In this document: piece by piece, positions 17,586 to 26,715 of the stretch
Layout of the letters: every line of letters begins with the position of its first letter
Numbering within the stretch: position 1 is the first letter of the stretch
Source of the DNA: Gemmatimonadota bacterium
GTDB lineage: Bacteria; JAAXHH01
NCBI GenBank assembly: GCA_026706345.1
Contig: JAPOYX010000265.1
Span: 1 to 59,785 of the forward strand
Reading direction: 5' to 3'
Length of the DNA stretch: 59,785 nt
Made by a program: the position numbers and the translations under genes
The notes under the pieces: generated by a model
What the model was told of the DNA's origin: nothing
Seen by the model: the letters and a program-made list of their open reading frames with translations, nothing else
The model's database searches: none

Positions 17586-18614
17586 TCAGGCGGACGCCCC
17601 GTTCGCGTTCGCGTCGCACAGGCGCGCACGTGGATGAACGGAAAGCGACAGGCCGTCCCGTTGTCCCTTCCCGAAACGATAGGCCCCGGCCGCCGCGATC
17701 ATGGCGCCGTTGTCCGTACACAGGATGGGCGGAGGATAGATCACCCGGATTCCCCGCTCGGCGCCCTTTTCGGTCATCCGCTCGCGCAGGCGGCTGTTGC
17801 AGGCCACCCCGCCCGTGATCAATATGGTATCGGCGCCCACGGCCAGGGCGGCGGCGGCGGACTTGTCGACCAGGACGTCCACGACGGCTTCCTGGAAGGC
17901 CGCGGCGATATGCGTCTGGTCGCGGTCTATTTCGTCTTCTGATCGTTTCGACAGGTACATGCGCACCGCGTTCTTGAGGCCGCTGAAGCTGAACTCGAAC
18001 CCCTGCGGGTCCAGGTATGTCCGGGGAAAATCCAGGAACCCGGGATCGCCGTTCCGCGACAGCCGATCGATGACCGGGCCGCCGGGATACCCGATCCTCA
18101 TCAGCCTGGCGACCTTGTCGAAGGCCTCGCCGGCCGCGTCATCGCGGGTATTGCCCAGAATACGGTACCGGCCCCAGCGCTCGACGTGCACAAGCTGGGT
18201 ATGGCCGCCGGAAACGACGAGCGCGATGAAAGGCGGGTCAAGACCGGTGTCCGCCAGGCGGCCGGCGAACACGTGGCCTTCGATGTGGTTCACGCCGACC
18301 AACGGTTTGTCGAGGGCCAGCGCAATGGATTTGACGGTAGACAGTCCGATCAGCAGGCATCCCGAGAGGCCGGGGCCATAAGTCACGGCCAGAGCGTCCA
18401 GGTCGTCCGGATCGCAGGAAGCCTGTTGCAGGGCGGATTCGATGGCGGGCAGCAGCAGGGTCAGGTGCGCCCGGGAGGCCAGTTCGGGTACGACGCCTCC
18501 ATATTCCTGGTGTATGCCCTGCGAGGAGATAACGTTGGACAGGACGGTCGTCTCATCGCGCACGACGGCGGCCGCGGTTTCGTCACAGGAAGTATCGATA
18601 CCGAGGATGAGCAC
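17586..18614 (-). CDS. tsaD: TsaD, tRNA N6-threonylcarbamoyladenosine transferase subunit
   Basis: TsaD transfers the threonylcarbamoyl group to A37 of ANN-decoding tRNAs, working with TsaB and TsaE, neither of which is in this window. The ASKHA-fold protein shows ILGIDTSCDETA at the N-terminus, the metal-binding HIEGH (His110 and His114), ALVVSGGHTQLV and, near the C-terminus, TDNGAMIAAAG carrying the metal-ligand Asp. Length (342) is typical. It starts 15 nt after the small zinc-ribbon gene, which suggests one transcript. Confidence 0.96.
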   Translation of the reverse strand: MLILGIDTSCDETAAAVVRDETTVLSNVISSQGIHQEYGGVVPELASRAHLTLLLPAIESALQQASCDPDDLDALAVTYGPGLSGCLLIGLSTVKSIALALDKPLVGVNHIEGHVFAGRLADTGLDPPFIALVVSGGHTQLVHVERWGRYRILGNTRDDAAGEAFDKVARLMRIGYPGGPVIDRLSRNGDPGFLDFPRTYLDPQGFEFSFSGLKNAVRMYLSKRSEDEIDRDQTHIAAAFQEAVVDVLVDKSAAAALAVGADTILITGGVACNSRLRERMTEKGAERGIRVIYPPPILCTDNGAMIAAAGAYRFGKGQRDGLSLSVHPRARLCDANANGASA

Positions 18615-18629
18615 GGCACCCCCATCTGC

Positions 18630-18824
18630 TTACTTGTGAGACTGCGTCATGGGCCTTCCGTAACTGATATCGCCGTTGTCGATGCGAATGTTGAAACCGC
18701 ATTCCGGATTGGAACACGCCCAGGCCTTGTACTCGATCGTCGCGCCGTCCCGGCCATAGTCGGAGAGCGGAATCAACACGCCCACCTTGCATTTCTGACA
18801 CAACGGAAAAGTCAGGTCCATCAC
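18630..18824 (-). CDS. Small zinc-ribbon-like protein of 64 residues
   Basis: Two Cys pairs, CQKC (9-12) and CSNPEC (37-42), about 25 residues apart, fit a zinc ribbon; no other domain is present. The frame opens with GTG 18824, 8 nt after GGGAG; the ATG next to it (18821) would leave 11 nt. It sits between a good promoter (18892-18921) and tsaD, 15 nt upstream of the latter, so it is the leader gene of that operon. Function is not recognised; nucleic-acid binding or a chaperone-like role are possibilities only. Confidence 0.75.
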   Translation of the reverse strand: MMDLTFPLCQKCKVGVLIPLSDYGRDGATIEYKAWACSNPECGFNIRIDNGDISYGRPMTQSHK

Positions 18825-18891
18825 GAATGCATCTCCCGTCCAGGGGTTGACTCGATGAAACGAAGGCCCATCTACTGCGTTTGGTTTTCAG

Positions 18892-18921
18892 ATTATGATG
18901 CAACACCGGCGGCATTGTCAA
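18892..18921 (-). promoter_or_regulatory. Promoter of the zinc-ribbon / tsaD / permease operon
   Basis: TTGACA (18916-18921), 18 bp, CATAAT (18892-18897). The predicted leader is about 60 nt. A TATAAT hexamer also lies just upstream on the same strand (18924-18929) without a good -35. The rest of the gap up to 19134 shows no gene or clear structure. Confidence 0.55.
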
Positions 18922-19134
18922 TGATTATACCACGTATCGTGCCGCGCTGGCCACGCGGACCGCGAGAAGACGCGGCGCCGAGGGCAGGGCGTGCCCGGGC
19001 GGGATACCCGGGCGGCCTGCGGCCGGGTTACGGCGAAGGGTGTTTATGATCCGGTGTGGATGTCAGTGGATGATCTTCGAGGCGAGTTGAGTAAACAGCG
19101 CGGGTACACTGTAACCGGTAACCGGAGCATCCGA

Positions 19135-20004
19135 TTACGGATCGCTTTTTCTCAAACGGAACCTGGTATGGTCGCCGCGGAGTTCGAGCAACGAGCCGCC
19201 CCCGTTGATCGTGCCGGTTATGATGCCTTCGTCGCGCCGGAAAACCCGGGTCGAAATCTCGAAATCGGAGTCCAGGTCGCTCTGGTGGCTGACGTCGGAG
19301 TAGAGGTCGAGTCCCTGATAGCGAGGCAGGTACAACTCCGTCAGACCCTGGTGCGCGCGTATCCGCGTGTCGCCGCTGAGTCGAATCGCTTCCATGCGCA
19401 CGTCCGCGTGTCTCGCGTCCAGTTCGACGGCGCCTTCCAGCTCCGTCAGCCGAAGCGTGCCGTGATCCATGTCGAGACGCGTCAGACCCGTCCAGTCCGT
19501 GCCCGTTACCGTGCTGTAATGCGCGTGAATGCGAATCGCGCCTTCCACGTGCTGGATCCTCGTATCCGTATGGCGAACCTCCAGGGCCAGATTGATACGG
19601 CGCGGCATTCGTATTTCGTAGTGGACGTAGGGGATATGCCGGATACTGATGAACCATCGTTTGTAATCGGGAATATCATCGTAGTCGGACCGTATCCGCA
19701 ACGATCGTCCGGATCCCTCCACGTCGATTCTCAGCGCCGTTATGATCTTACTCGCGTAGTCGGGGTTGATATCGAAGGGGGACTCGATACGGGCGACGAT
19801 TTCCACCTCGTTACGGTCCCATGACGACAGTTCAAGGCTGCCCCTGCCGGTTTCTATGTCCAGGTGGCCGCCGGGTTCGAACGCGACCGTTTTAGCGTAA
19901 TGCCTGACCTCTGCGAAGGCGTCCCGGTGAAATCCCGTCAGGTCGCCGGGCAGCAGGGCGAGCACAATGGCAACGGCAAGGACTCTGCACGCGTGGGTAA
20001 ACAT
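19135..20004 (-). CDS. Exported DUF4097-like beta-repeat protein
   Basis: The 289-residue product has a signal peptide (hydrophobic 7-22, cleavage perhaps near AFAE) followed by short beta units rich in hydrophobic-x-hydrophobic patterns, such as HLDIETGRGSLELSSWD, the opening expected for DUF4097 proteins (right-handed beta-helix, often called putative adhesins). Later units include LRLTELEGAVELDARHADV and GTINGGGSLLELRGDHTRF. GGGAGG lies 6 nt before ATG 20004. It follows the proline dehydrogenase gene by 170 nt. The family has no settled biochemical role; several bacterial members sit near anti-sigma genes, but none is seen here. Confidence 0.75.
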   Translation of the reverse strand: MFTHACRVLAVAIVLALLPGDLTGFHRDAFAEVRHYAKTVAFEPGGHLDIETGRGSLELSSWDRNEVEIVARIESPFDINPDYASKIITALRIDVEGSGRSLRIRSDYDDIPDYKRWFISIRHIPYVHYEIRMPRRINLALEVRHTDTRIQHVEGAIRIHAHYSTVTGTDWTGLTRLDMDHGTLRLTELEGAVELDARHADVRMEAIRLSGDTRIRAHQGLTELYLPRYQGLDLYSDVSHQSDLDSDFEISTRVFRRDEGIITGTINGGGSLLELRGDHTRFRLRKSDP

Positions 20005-20174
20005 AAGGCACCTCCCATCCGGTGAACTTAAGGTCTTTGCGATGGACCCCGCGGAACGAAGGATGCGAGGTCATCGCGTCTACCACTTTAGACCCTGTAT
20101 GGGAGGCATATGTTACCGCAAAAAAGATAAGGAAACGGCGCATGCGATCCGCTCGACCGGGCCGGGAGCCGGTC

Positions 20175-21023
20175 TCAGCGTCTGAGGAGGTTCCGCAGGA
20201 CGAACCATACGTTTTCCCTGCGTTCCCGGAGCCGCCGGTAGAAGTAGGGCATCCACTCCGTGCCGAAGGGCACGTAGATCCGCATCCGGTAACCCTGTCT
20301 GCGCATCTCCCGCTGGTACCGGGGCCGCAATCCGTACAGCATCTGGAACTCGAAGCCGTCCCTTGGAACCTCCAGACGCTCGGCATACCGCGCGACGCCC
20401 TTGATGAGGTAATCGTCGTGGGTCGCGAAAGCGGGATAGTGGCCGTCCCGCAGGAGCTGTTCCGCTATCGAAAGAAACGCGCCGCGTATGTTGGGCATCC
20501 GCTGCAGGGCCAGGTCGGAGGGCTCCCGGTAGGACCCCTTGCACAGCCGCACGCGGGCGCCGATCTTGTTGAGCACGAAGATGTCGTGGGGACTGCGGAG
20601 CAGCATGGCCTGGATCACCACGCCGGCGTTCCTATGGCTTTCGTACAGGTTGTAGAAGATGTCGAGGGTCTGCTGCGTATAGGGCGACCCTTCCATGTCC
20701 AGCCGGATGAAGATGTCCCGCTCCTTCGCGGCTTCCAGGATCCGGCACAGGTTGTCTACGCAGTATGCCTCGTCTATATCCAGCCCGAGGTGGGTGAGTT
20801 TGACGGAGATATTGGCCTTGAGCGCGCCGTCACGGATCAGGTCCAGCACGACGAGATACTGCCGGACCGCGTGCTCGGCCCCGGCCCGATCCCGGGTTCC
20901 TTCGCCGAGCATGTTCAACGTGACGTCGAGTCCCGCGCCGTTCAACTCCCGGACGACTTCGACCGCGGCTTCGAGAGATTCCCCCGCGACGAATCTCCTG
21001 GCGAGGAAAAAGAACCGGCTCAT
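20175..21023 (-). CDS. Proline dehydrogenase (single-domain PRODH)
   Basis: FAD-dependent oxidation of proline to pyrroline-5-carboxylate, the first step of proline catabolism. The TIM-barrel protein of 282 residues shows NISVKLTHLGLDID, FIRLDMEGSPYTQQTLDIF, VVIQAMLLRS, RVRLCKGSYREP and a C-terminal YVPFGTEWMPYFYRRLRER, the substrate-carboxylate motif of PRODH. This is the stand-alone form, not the PutA fusion; no P5C dehydrogenase gene is in the window. ATG 21023 has GGAGG 4 nt upstream and lies 31 nt after the sulfatase stop, so an operon is likely. The longer frame to 21098 would overlap the sulfatase gene. Confidence 0.93.
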   Translation of the reverse strand: MSRFFFLARRFVAGESLEAAVEVVRELNGAGLDVTLNMLGEGTRDRAGAEHAVRQYLVVLDLIRDGALKANISVKLTHLGLDIDEAYCVDNLCRILEAAKERDIFIRLDMEGSPYTQQTLDIFYNLYESHRNAGVVIQAMLLRSPHDIFVLNKIGARVRLCKGSYREPSDLALQRMPNIRGAFLSIAEQLLRDGHYPAFATHDDYLIKGVARYAERLEVPRDGFEFQMLYGLRPRYQREMRRQGYRMRIYVPFGTEWMPYFYRRLRERRENVWFVLRNLLRR

Positions 21024-21054
21024 TTCGCCTCCGGCACGCCGTGCGGCGGACAGG

Positions 21055-22614
21055 TTACGCCACGAAGGGATTGCGCCCGAATCCGGGACGGCGCCCATAG
21101 GTCCATGCCACCCGGCTCATGTCCTCGTTTGACATCCGCCAGTCCATGAGTCTCACGCGAAGGTCCTGGACTGTCCCGGCATAGCGTGGATCACCGGCTA
21201 CGTTCCGAAGCTCTCCGGGATCCGCTTCCAGGTCGAACAGCACGTCCGGCATGCCGTTGAAATGCCAGTACTTGAACCGGTCGTCCCGTACCATCCAGCC
21301 CCGGCACCTCTCCGGCGGGATGCCGAGTTTCTTCGGCGTCCAGTAGAATCGGAAATCCCAGTCGGCGTAGACTTCCGTGCGCCAGTCGCCCGGCCGTTCC
21401 CCCCGCAGGAGAGGAACGAGGGACCGGCCCTGCAGGAACGCCGACGTGTCCGGTCCGCCTGGTCCGCCTGGCCCGCCCGGTTCGCACAGTCCGCACACGT
21501 CCATACAGGTGGGAAGGACGTCGAGGGATTCGACGAAATCGTCCATCGCCATGCCGCGCGTTCCATCCGCGCAGGACCGGGGATCGCGGACGATGAAGGG
21601 CACGTTGTACGCCTCGTCGTAGAAGAGTTCCTTTTCGAACATCCAGTGGTCGCCCACATATTCCCCGTGGTCGGACGTAAAGATGATCAGCGTATTCTCC
21701 CAGAGCCCGCGGTCCTTCATGAAGCGGAACAGCCTTCCCAGGTGGTCGTCGATCTCCGTGATCAACCCGTAGTACGTGGCCCTCCGCCGGCGCCAGACCG
21801 CCTCGTCGTCATACGCCACGCCCCCGCGTTCTATGCGGAAGGGGACATGGAAGGGATGGGGCCGCGCCAGTTCTTCCGGGGACCGGTTCGGTGCGGGGGA
21901 ATCGGCGGGATCGTATAGTTCGTTGTACGGATAGGGCGCCACGATGGGCAAATGGGGCTTGAAATAGGAGAGGTGGAGGAACCAGGGCGACCCGGGAGAT
22001 CCGGGCGATCCGCCGGCGTCCTTCATGAAGGCCATGGCGCGGTCCGTCATGAACGCGGTATCGCTGTCCTCCCGCCTGAACCGCGTGGGGTAGGCGGAGT
22101 GATCGCCGTCGGCGCCGGCGGGCATTTCCACGGCGAACGGGTCGCGCAGGACTTCATCGGGATATCCCCTGGCTGCGAGATGCGCAAGCCACCCCTCCCC
22201 CCTGCTTTCATTCAGTTCCCAGGATTCCAGGCCGGCCAGGGCCGCGCGCCGGAACCCCTGTTCAGGCTGCGCCTCCGGTTCGCCAAGGGGATCGGGGGTG
22301 TAGTGCGTCTTGCCGCACAGGGCCGCCCGGTAACCCCCGTCCGCGAAGTAATGCCCCATCGTCTTCTCGTCCGCGGGCAGGGGGACCTCGTTCCAGGGCG
22401 ACCGGTTGGCGTGGGGGTATCGCCCCGTGTAGAAGCACATGCGGCTCGGACCGCAGACTGCCGACTGTACGTAGGCCCGCCGGAACAGGACGCCGTCGCC
22501 GGCAAGTTCATCCAGGTGGGGCGTCCTGACCACGGGATGGCCGGCGCAGGACATGCAGTCCGCCCGCATCTGGTCGGTCATGATGAAGAGTACGTTCAGT
22601 CGATTGCCGGGCAT
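21055..22614 (-). CDS. Formylglycine-dependent sulfatase (type I)
   Basis: Hydrolyses a sulfate ester; Cys54 in CGPSR (C-x-P-S-R) is the residue converted to formylglycine. Other metal and sulfate ligands fit: LFIMTDQMRADC with the N-terminal Asp pair, GKTHYTPD, and TSDHGEYVGDHWMFEKELFYDE. The protein is 519 residues from ATG 22614 (GGAG 8 nt upstream); the 89-residue extension in the frame is not protein-like. There is no clear signal peptide, so it may act in the cytoplasm or use another route. Two Gly/Pro/Ser repeats (GGPGGPGGP and GSPGSPGSP) interrupt it. No sulfatase-maturing enzyme is in the window. Substrate unknown. Confidence 0.92.
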   Translation of the reverse strand: MPGNRLNVLFIMTDQMRADCMSCAGHPVVRTPHLDELAGDGVLFRRAYVQSAVCGPSRMCFYTGRYPHANRSPWNEVPLPADEKTMGHYFADGGYRAALCGKTHYTPDPLGEPEAQPEQGFRRAALAGLESWELNESRGEGWLAHLAARGYPDEVLRDPFAVEMPAGADGDHSAYPTRFRREDSDTAFMTDRAMAFMKDAGGSPGSPGSPWFLHLSYFKPHLPIVAPYPYNELYDPADSPAPNRSPEELARPHPFHVPFRIERGGVAYDDEAVWRRRRATYYGLITEIDDHLGRLFRFMKDRGLWENTLIIFTSDHGEYVGDHWMFEKELFYDEAYNVPFIVRDPRSCADGTRGMAMDDFVESLDVLPTCMDVCGLCEPGGPGGPGGPDTSAFLQGRSLVPLLRGERPGDWRTEVYADWDFRFYWTPKKLGIPPERCRGWMVRDDRFKYWHFNGMPDVLFDLEADPGELRNVAGDPRYAGTVQDLRVRLMDWRMSNEDMSRVAWTYGRRPGFGRNPFVA

Positions 22615-22978
22615 GGAGTTTCTCCGCGTGCCGCGGGGTGCGGGCGCGGCGGTCCTGCCGCCGAAGCCCGGTTTGCGCGTCCTGTCCTGCAGTCGGTAAT
22701 ATGCAGCCGCGCACGCGTTATGGCAAAAGCATATTCGGCGCCCCGCGGACTCCTGCGGCGGGTGCCGCGGACCGGTGCATCCGTTTCTGGGAATACGCGA
22801 CAGGTTTTGTGAATACGGACTTCCATGAAGATGTATGAAGTAACGCCCGAAGACGAAAGACCCCGGGCTGTAGCTCGACACGAAAAAAACGCAACTATTC
22901 GCGCGGGTCTCAAGTCATAGAAGCAACAAGTTTCAAGAGCGTTTCCCGACGGGCAGGAAGACAGCAGGAGGCAGCACA
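22615..22978. other. Divergent intergenic region between sulfatase and DUF5916 genes
   Basis: The 364 bp between two oppositely oriented genes must hold both promoters, yet no TTGACA/TATAAT pair with good spacing was found on either strand. The stretch 22880-22960 is A-rich on the plus strand. Only the ribosome binding site AGGAGG at 22966-22971 is clear. Nothing else recognised. Confidence 0.5.
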
Positions 22979-25633
22979 TTGCTCAGGACAAGACTGATTC
23001 GGTGGATCACGGTCCTTTCGATCGCATCCTTACTCGCACCGGCGGAATCGGCGGCGCGCGAACCGGCGCCGGAAAAACGGGTTTACAACACACGGCATAT
23101 CGTGTCGCAGCCCCCTGACATCGACGGGAAGGGCGATGATCCGGCCTGGGACGACGTGGAATGGTCCGGTGATTTTACCCAGCTGGATCCCGACGACGGC
23201 GGGGAACCCTCGCAGCAGACGGCTTTCAAGATCCTTTTTGACGATCACAACCTCTACGTGCTGATCCGTGCCTATGATACCAAACCGGACCGGATCACCA
23301 GCCGCGTAACCCGGCGGGACGACTGGGACAACGACTGGGTGGAGATCCATTTCGACAGCTACCACGACAAGCGCACGGCGTTTTCCTTTACGCTGACCGC
23401 CTCCGGCGGCCGGGGCGACGAAGCCATATCGAACGACGGCAACGACTGGGACGCCAGCTGGGACCCCGTATGGTTCGGCGCGTCCACCATCGACGAAGAG
23501 GGGTGGCTTGCCGAGATGCGCATACCCCTGAGCCAGCTGCGGTTCTCCGGCGAGGAGGGACAGGTATGGGGCCTGCAGGTACAAAGAAGGCTGTACCGCC
23601 GCGAGGAGCGTTCCGGCTGGCAGCACATCCATCGGAATTCGCCGGGCTGGGTCAGTCTGTTCGGAGAACTGCGCGGACTGGAAGGAATCGAGTCTTCCCA
23701 CCGGATCGAGGTATTGCCCTATGTGGTGGGTGACCTCAACCGGTTCCAGGCCGAAGCGCGGAATCCCTTCCGCGACGGACAAAGCGCTGCCGGACGCATC
23801 GGATTGGACGGCAAGATCGGCCTCGCCGGCAACCTGACCATGGATCTGGCCGTGAACCCCGACTTCGGCCAGGTCGAGGCGGACCCTTCGCGGGTGAACC
23901 TGTCGGCCTTCGAGCTGTTCTTCGAGGAACGGCGGCCCCTTTTCGTCGAAGGGAAGAACATCACCGAGTTCGGCGTCGGCGGCGGCGGTCCCTTCCGGAA
24001 CGACCAGTTGTTCTACTCGCGGCGTATCGGCCGGTCTCCCCAGCGGAATCCTGATCTGTCAGACGGCCAGACCATGGATATGCCGCGGAATACGCCCATA
24101 CTCGCCGCCGCGAAGATCACCGGAAAGACGCCCGGCGGCCTGTCCATCGGCATCGTGGAAGCGGTCACCGCGGAAGCCTCCGCCCGGATAGACACGGAGG
24201 GCGCGCGGAGTGAAGAGTCCGTGGAACCGCTGACCAACTATCTGGTCGCACGCCTCCAGCAGGACTTCAACGACGGGGGCACGTCGCTGGGTACGATGCT
24301 CACGGCGACCAACCGGAACAACAACAAGGCCCACTTCGATTTCCTCAACCGGGCGGCCTACACGGGCGGGATCGATTTCCGCCACCAGTGGAGCGACCGG
24401 ACCTACTGGCTCAACGCGAGCCTGTCGTTCAGCCATATCCGGGGCGAACCGGAAGCCATTACCCGTGTGCAGCGCAACTCCGCGCGGTACTACCAGCGTC
24501 CCGACGCCTCCTACGTAGCCCTCGATTCCACGCTGACCGCCCTGAGCGGCCATGGCGGCAGCTTCGGCATAGGCCGTTCGGGAAACAGCCCGTGGAACAT
24601 GGGGATCTCCGGAACCTGGCGCTCTCCGGGCCTCGAACTGAACGACGTGGGTTTCCTGCGCCAGGCCGACGTATTCATGCAGAACAGCTGGTTCGGTTAC
24701 CGGTCGGAAAAACCGAACCGGATCTTCCGCGCGTACAATGTGTTCCTGAACCAGTGGCAGGGATTCACCTTCGGCCGGGGCCGGAAATTCCTGGGCGGCA
24801 ACATCAACGGGGGCGGTCAGTTCAACAACTACTGGTGGGTGTGGCTTAACGTGAACTCGGAGATCGAAGGCTTGTCCACCACCGCCCTGCGCGGCGGGCC
24901 GTCCCTGAAAACACCGGGTAACGTGGAATTCAACTTCGACGTGGACACCGATGGGCGCAAGCCGATCAGTTTCGGCGTTGGAGGCGGCCACAACCGGCGC
25001 CGCGATGACGCGGGACGCTCGAGCTGGATGTACCTGTCCATGCGGTACCGGCCGAGTAACGCCATGAACATCCGCATCAATCCGTTTTTCGACACCAACT
25101 GGAACGAGTTGCAGTACGTGTCCGATGAATCGTTCGGCGACGCGGACAGATACCTGCTGGGCCGCGTCGACCAGAAGACGCTGGGGATCGGCATCCGGCT
25201 CAACTACAGCATCACCAACAACATGTCCATCCAGTACTACGGCCAGCCTTTCGTATCGGCCGGCCGCTACGCCCGGTTCAAGCGTATAACCGACGCGCGG
25301 GCCGACCGGTATGGAGACCGGTTCGCAATGCTTTCGGACGAGCAGTTGAACTACGACGATTCGGACGGAGTTTACCGCGTGGATGAGAACCTGGACGGGC
25401 AGACCGACTACACCTTCGACGATCCCGACTTCAATTTCCGCCAGTTCCGTTCCAATCTGGTTTTGCGGTGGGAGTATACGCCGGGCTCGACGCTGTACCT
25501 CGTGTGGCAGCAGCAGCGCAGCCGCTCGGGCGGCACGGGCGAATTCTCCGCCGGGCAGGACCTGAACGACCTGTTCGACACCTATCCCTCGAACATCTTC
25601 CTGCTGAAATTCAACTACTGGTTCTCGGTCTAG
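22979..25633 (+). CDS. DUF5916 outer-membrane protein with CBM9-like N-terminal domain
   Basis: Start is TTG 22979, 7 nt after AGGAGG; no ATG fits. A signal peptide (to about residue 25, ESAAREP) leads into a CBM9-like domain (about 35-235: PPDIDGKGDDPAWDDVEW, then NLYVLIRAYDTKP, then WLAEMRIPLSQLRF), which in the family resembles xylan- and sugar-binding modules. The rest (about 240-884) is DUF5916, rich in alternating aromatic beta strands (NFRQFRSNLVLRWEYTPGS, FLLKFNYWFSV at the end), consistent with a large barrel ending in an aromatic strand. It likely sits in the outer membrane and binds or passes a carbohydrate. Single gene, divergent from the sulfatase. Confidence 0.85.
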   Translation: MLRTRLIRWITVLSIASLLAPAESAAREPAPEKRVYNTRHIVSQPPDIDGKGDDPAWDDVEWSGDFTQLDPDDGGEPSQQTAFKILFDDHNLYVLIRAYDTKPDRITSRVTRRDDWDNDWVEIHFDSYHDKRTAFSFTLTASGGRGDEAISNDGNDWDASWDPVWFGASTIDEEGWLAEMRIPLSQLRFSGEEGQVWGLQVQRRLYRREERSGWQHIHRNSPGWVSLFGELRGLEGIESSHRIEVLPYVVGDLNRFQAEARNPFRDGQSAAGRIGLDGKIGLAGNLTMDLAVNPDFGQVEADPSRVNLSAFELFFEERRPLFVEGKNITEFGVGGGGPFRNDQLFYSRRIGRSPQRNPDLSDGQTMDMPRNTPILAAAKITGKTPGGLSIGIVEAVTAEASARIDTEGARSEESVEPLTNYLVARLQQDFNDGGTSLGTMLTATNRNNNKAHFDFLNRAAYTGGIDFRHQWSDRTYWLNASLSFSHIRGEPEAITRVQRNSARYYQRPDASYVALDSTLTALSGHGGSFGIGRSGNSPWNMGISGTWRSPGLELNDVGFLRQADVFMQNSWFGYRSEKPNRIFRAYNVFLNQWQGFTFGRGRKFLGGNINGGGQFNNYWWVWLNVNSEIEGLSTTALRGGPSLKTPGNVEFNFDVDTDGRKPISFGVGGGHNRRRDDAGRSSWMYLSMRYRPSNAMNIRINPFFDTNWNELQYVSDESFGDADRYLLGRVDQKTLGIGIRLNYSITNNMSIQYYGQPFVSAGRYARFKRITDARADRYGDRFAMLSDEQLNYDDSDGVYRVDENLDGQTDYTFDDPDFNFRQFRSNLVLRWEYTPGSTLYLVWQQQRSRSGGTGEFSAGQDLNDLFDTYPSNIFLLKFNYWFSV

Positions 25634-25727
25634 GGCCGGGAAGCGGCGCGGAAGCGGACCGGGAAGCGGCTCAAGCCTGGCCGGTCCAGGGCCGCCGATG
25701 GCGCGAAGCCAGGCGGGGCGATATGGA

Positions 25728-26714
25728 CTAGGCGGGTGAGGGCCGCAGCTTGTTCACCATTTCCAGCATGGCGGTCATGTAGCCAATGGCGTAGGCGCGG
25801 CCCCGGTGGTTCCAGTCGGTGTCGTCGACGAAATGGGGGACATGGTCGGTGATCATGAACCCGGTGAACCCGACCTCCTTCAGCGTTCGCATGACCTCGT
25901 AGGGGTCGACGTTGCCCTCGTTGATGAAGCACTCGTTGAAACAGGGCACGTTCCCCTGCACGTCGCGGAAATGGACGTAGATAATTCTGCCGGCTTCGCC
26001 GAAGTGCCGCACGGCCTTGATCACGTAGTCGTGACCCCCCATCTCAGACCAGCATCCCATGCAGAAATCCAGGCCGTGGTACGGACTGTCGAAGGTGTCC
26101 ATGGCCCGCTTGAAGCCCTCGAAGCTGCTGAAGATCCGCGCCACGCCGCCCAGCATGGGGATGGGCGGGTCGTCGGGGTGCAGCGCGAGCTTGACGTTGC
26201 TCTCCTCGGCGACCGGCAGGATCCGCGTCATGTAGTAGTGGTAGTTGTCCCACATCTCGTCTGCCGTGAAGATCCTGCCGTGGGTGGGTTCCGCGTCCCG
26301 GTGGGCCTCGAAATCGAACCTTGTGGCCGTGGCCCCGCCGCGGAGTACGGCGGGATCGGGCGTCCGCCAGACGGAACTGGGGATCCAGTGGTACCCCAGG
26401 ATGGGAATGCCGGCCCGACCCATGTTCCGGATCGTGTACTTCATGTTCTCGATCTGCTCGTCGCGGCCCGACAGCCCCAGCATGGCCTTGTCGTAGAAGG
26501 GGATGGGCACGTTCTCCAGGGCCATCAGGCGCAGTTCGGCGTTGTCGGCCCGCTGCTTAAGGTCGACCAGGTCCTCCAGCTCCCAACGCTTCTCGCCCGG
26601 CAGTTTCGGGGTGTTCATGAGGAAGTCGTCGGCGCCGAGCTGCTTGATGTAGGCGAGTTTCTCGTCGGTGAGGACGTTGAACTGCCCGAGGCCGATGCGC
26701 ATTTCCAGGGTCAT
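25728..26714 (-). CDS. Mannonate dehydratase-like TIM-barrel protein (UxuA family)
   Basis: Mannonate dehydratase converts D-mannonate to 2-keto-3-deoxygluconate. The 328-residue product carries family markers: ILGYHWIPSSVWRT, the metal-site run LALHPDDPP, YVHFRDVQGN, ECFINEGNVDPYEVMRTL and the terminal DHVPHF. The start is ATG 26714 (AAAGGA 5 nt upstream), 1 nt after the parC stop, so translation is probably coupled to parC. The pairing of a sugar-acid enzyme with topoisomerase IV genes is odd. UxuA proteins are often nearer 400 residues, so this is a shorter subtype and the exact substrate is uncertain. Confidence 0.82.
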   Translation of the reverse strand: MTLEMRIGLGQFNVLTDEKLAYIKQLGADDFLMNTPKLPGEKRWELEDLVDLKQRADNAELRLMALENVPIPFYDKAMLGLSGRDEQIENMKYTIRNMGRAGIPILGYHWIPSSVWRTPDPAVLRGGATATRFDFEAHRDAEPTHGRIFTADEMWDNYHYYMTRILPVAEESNVKLALHPDDPPIPMLGGVARIFSSFEGFKRAMDTFDSPYHGLDFCMGCWSEMGGHDYVIKAVRHFGEAGRIIYVHFRDVQGNVPCFNECFINEGNVDPYEVMRTLKEVGFTGFMITDHVPHFVDDTDWNHRGRAYAIGYMTAMLEMVNKLRPSPA

Positions 26715-26715
26715 A

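Noticed and set aside
20155-20180. GACCGG/CCGGTC hairpin after the proline dehydrogenase gene
   Set aside because: Short stem, no T-run; too common by chance at this GC content.
22596-22979. Minus-strand extension of the sulfatase into the intergenic region
   Set aside because: The 89 added residues have no family similarity; ATG 22614 has a proper RBS and matches the sulfatase N-terminus.
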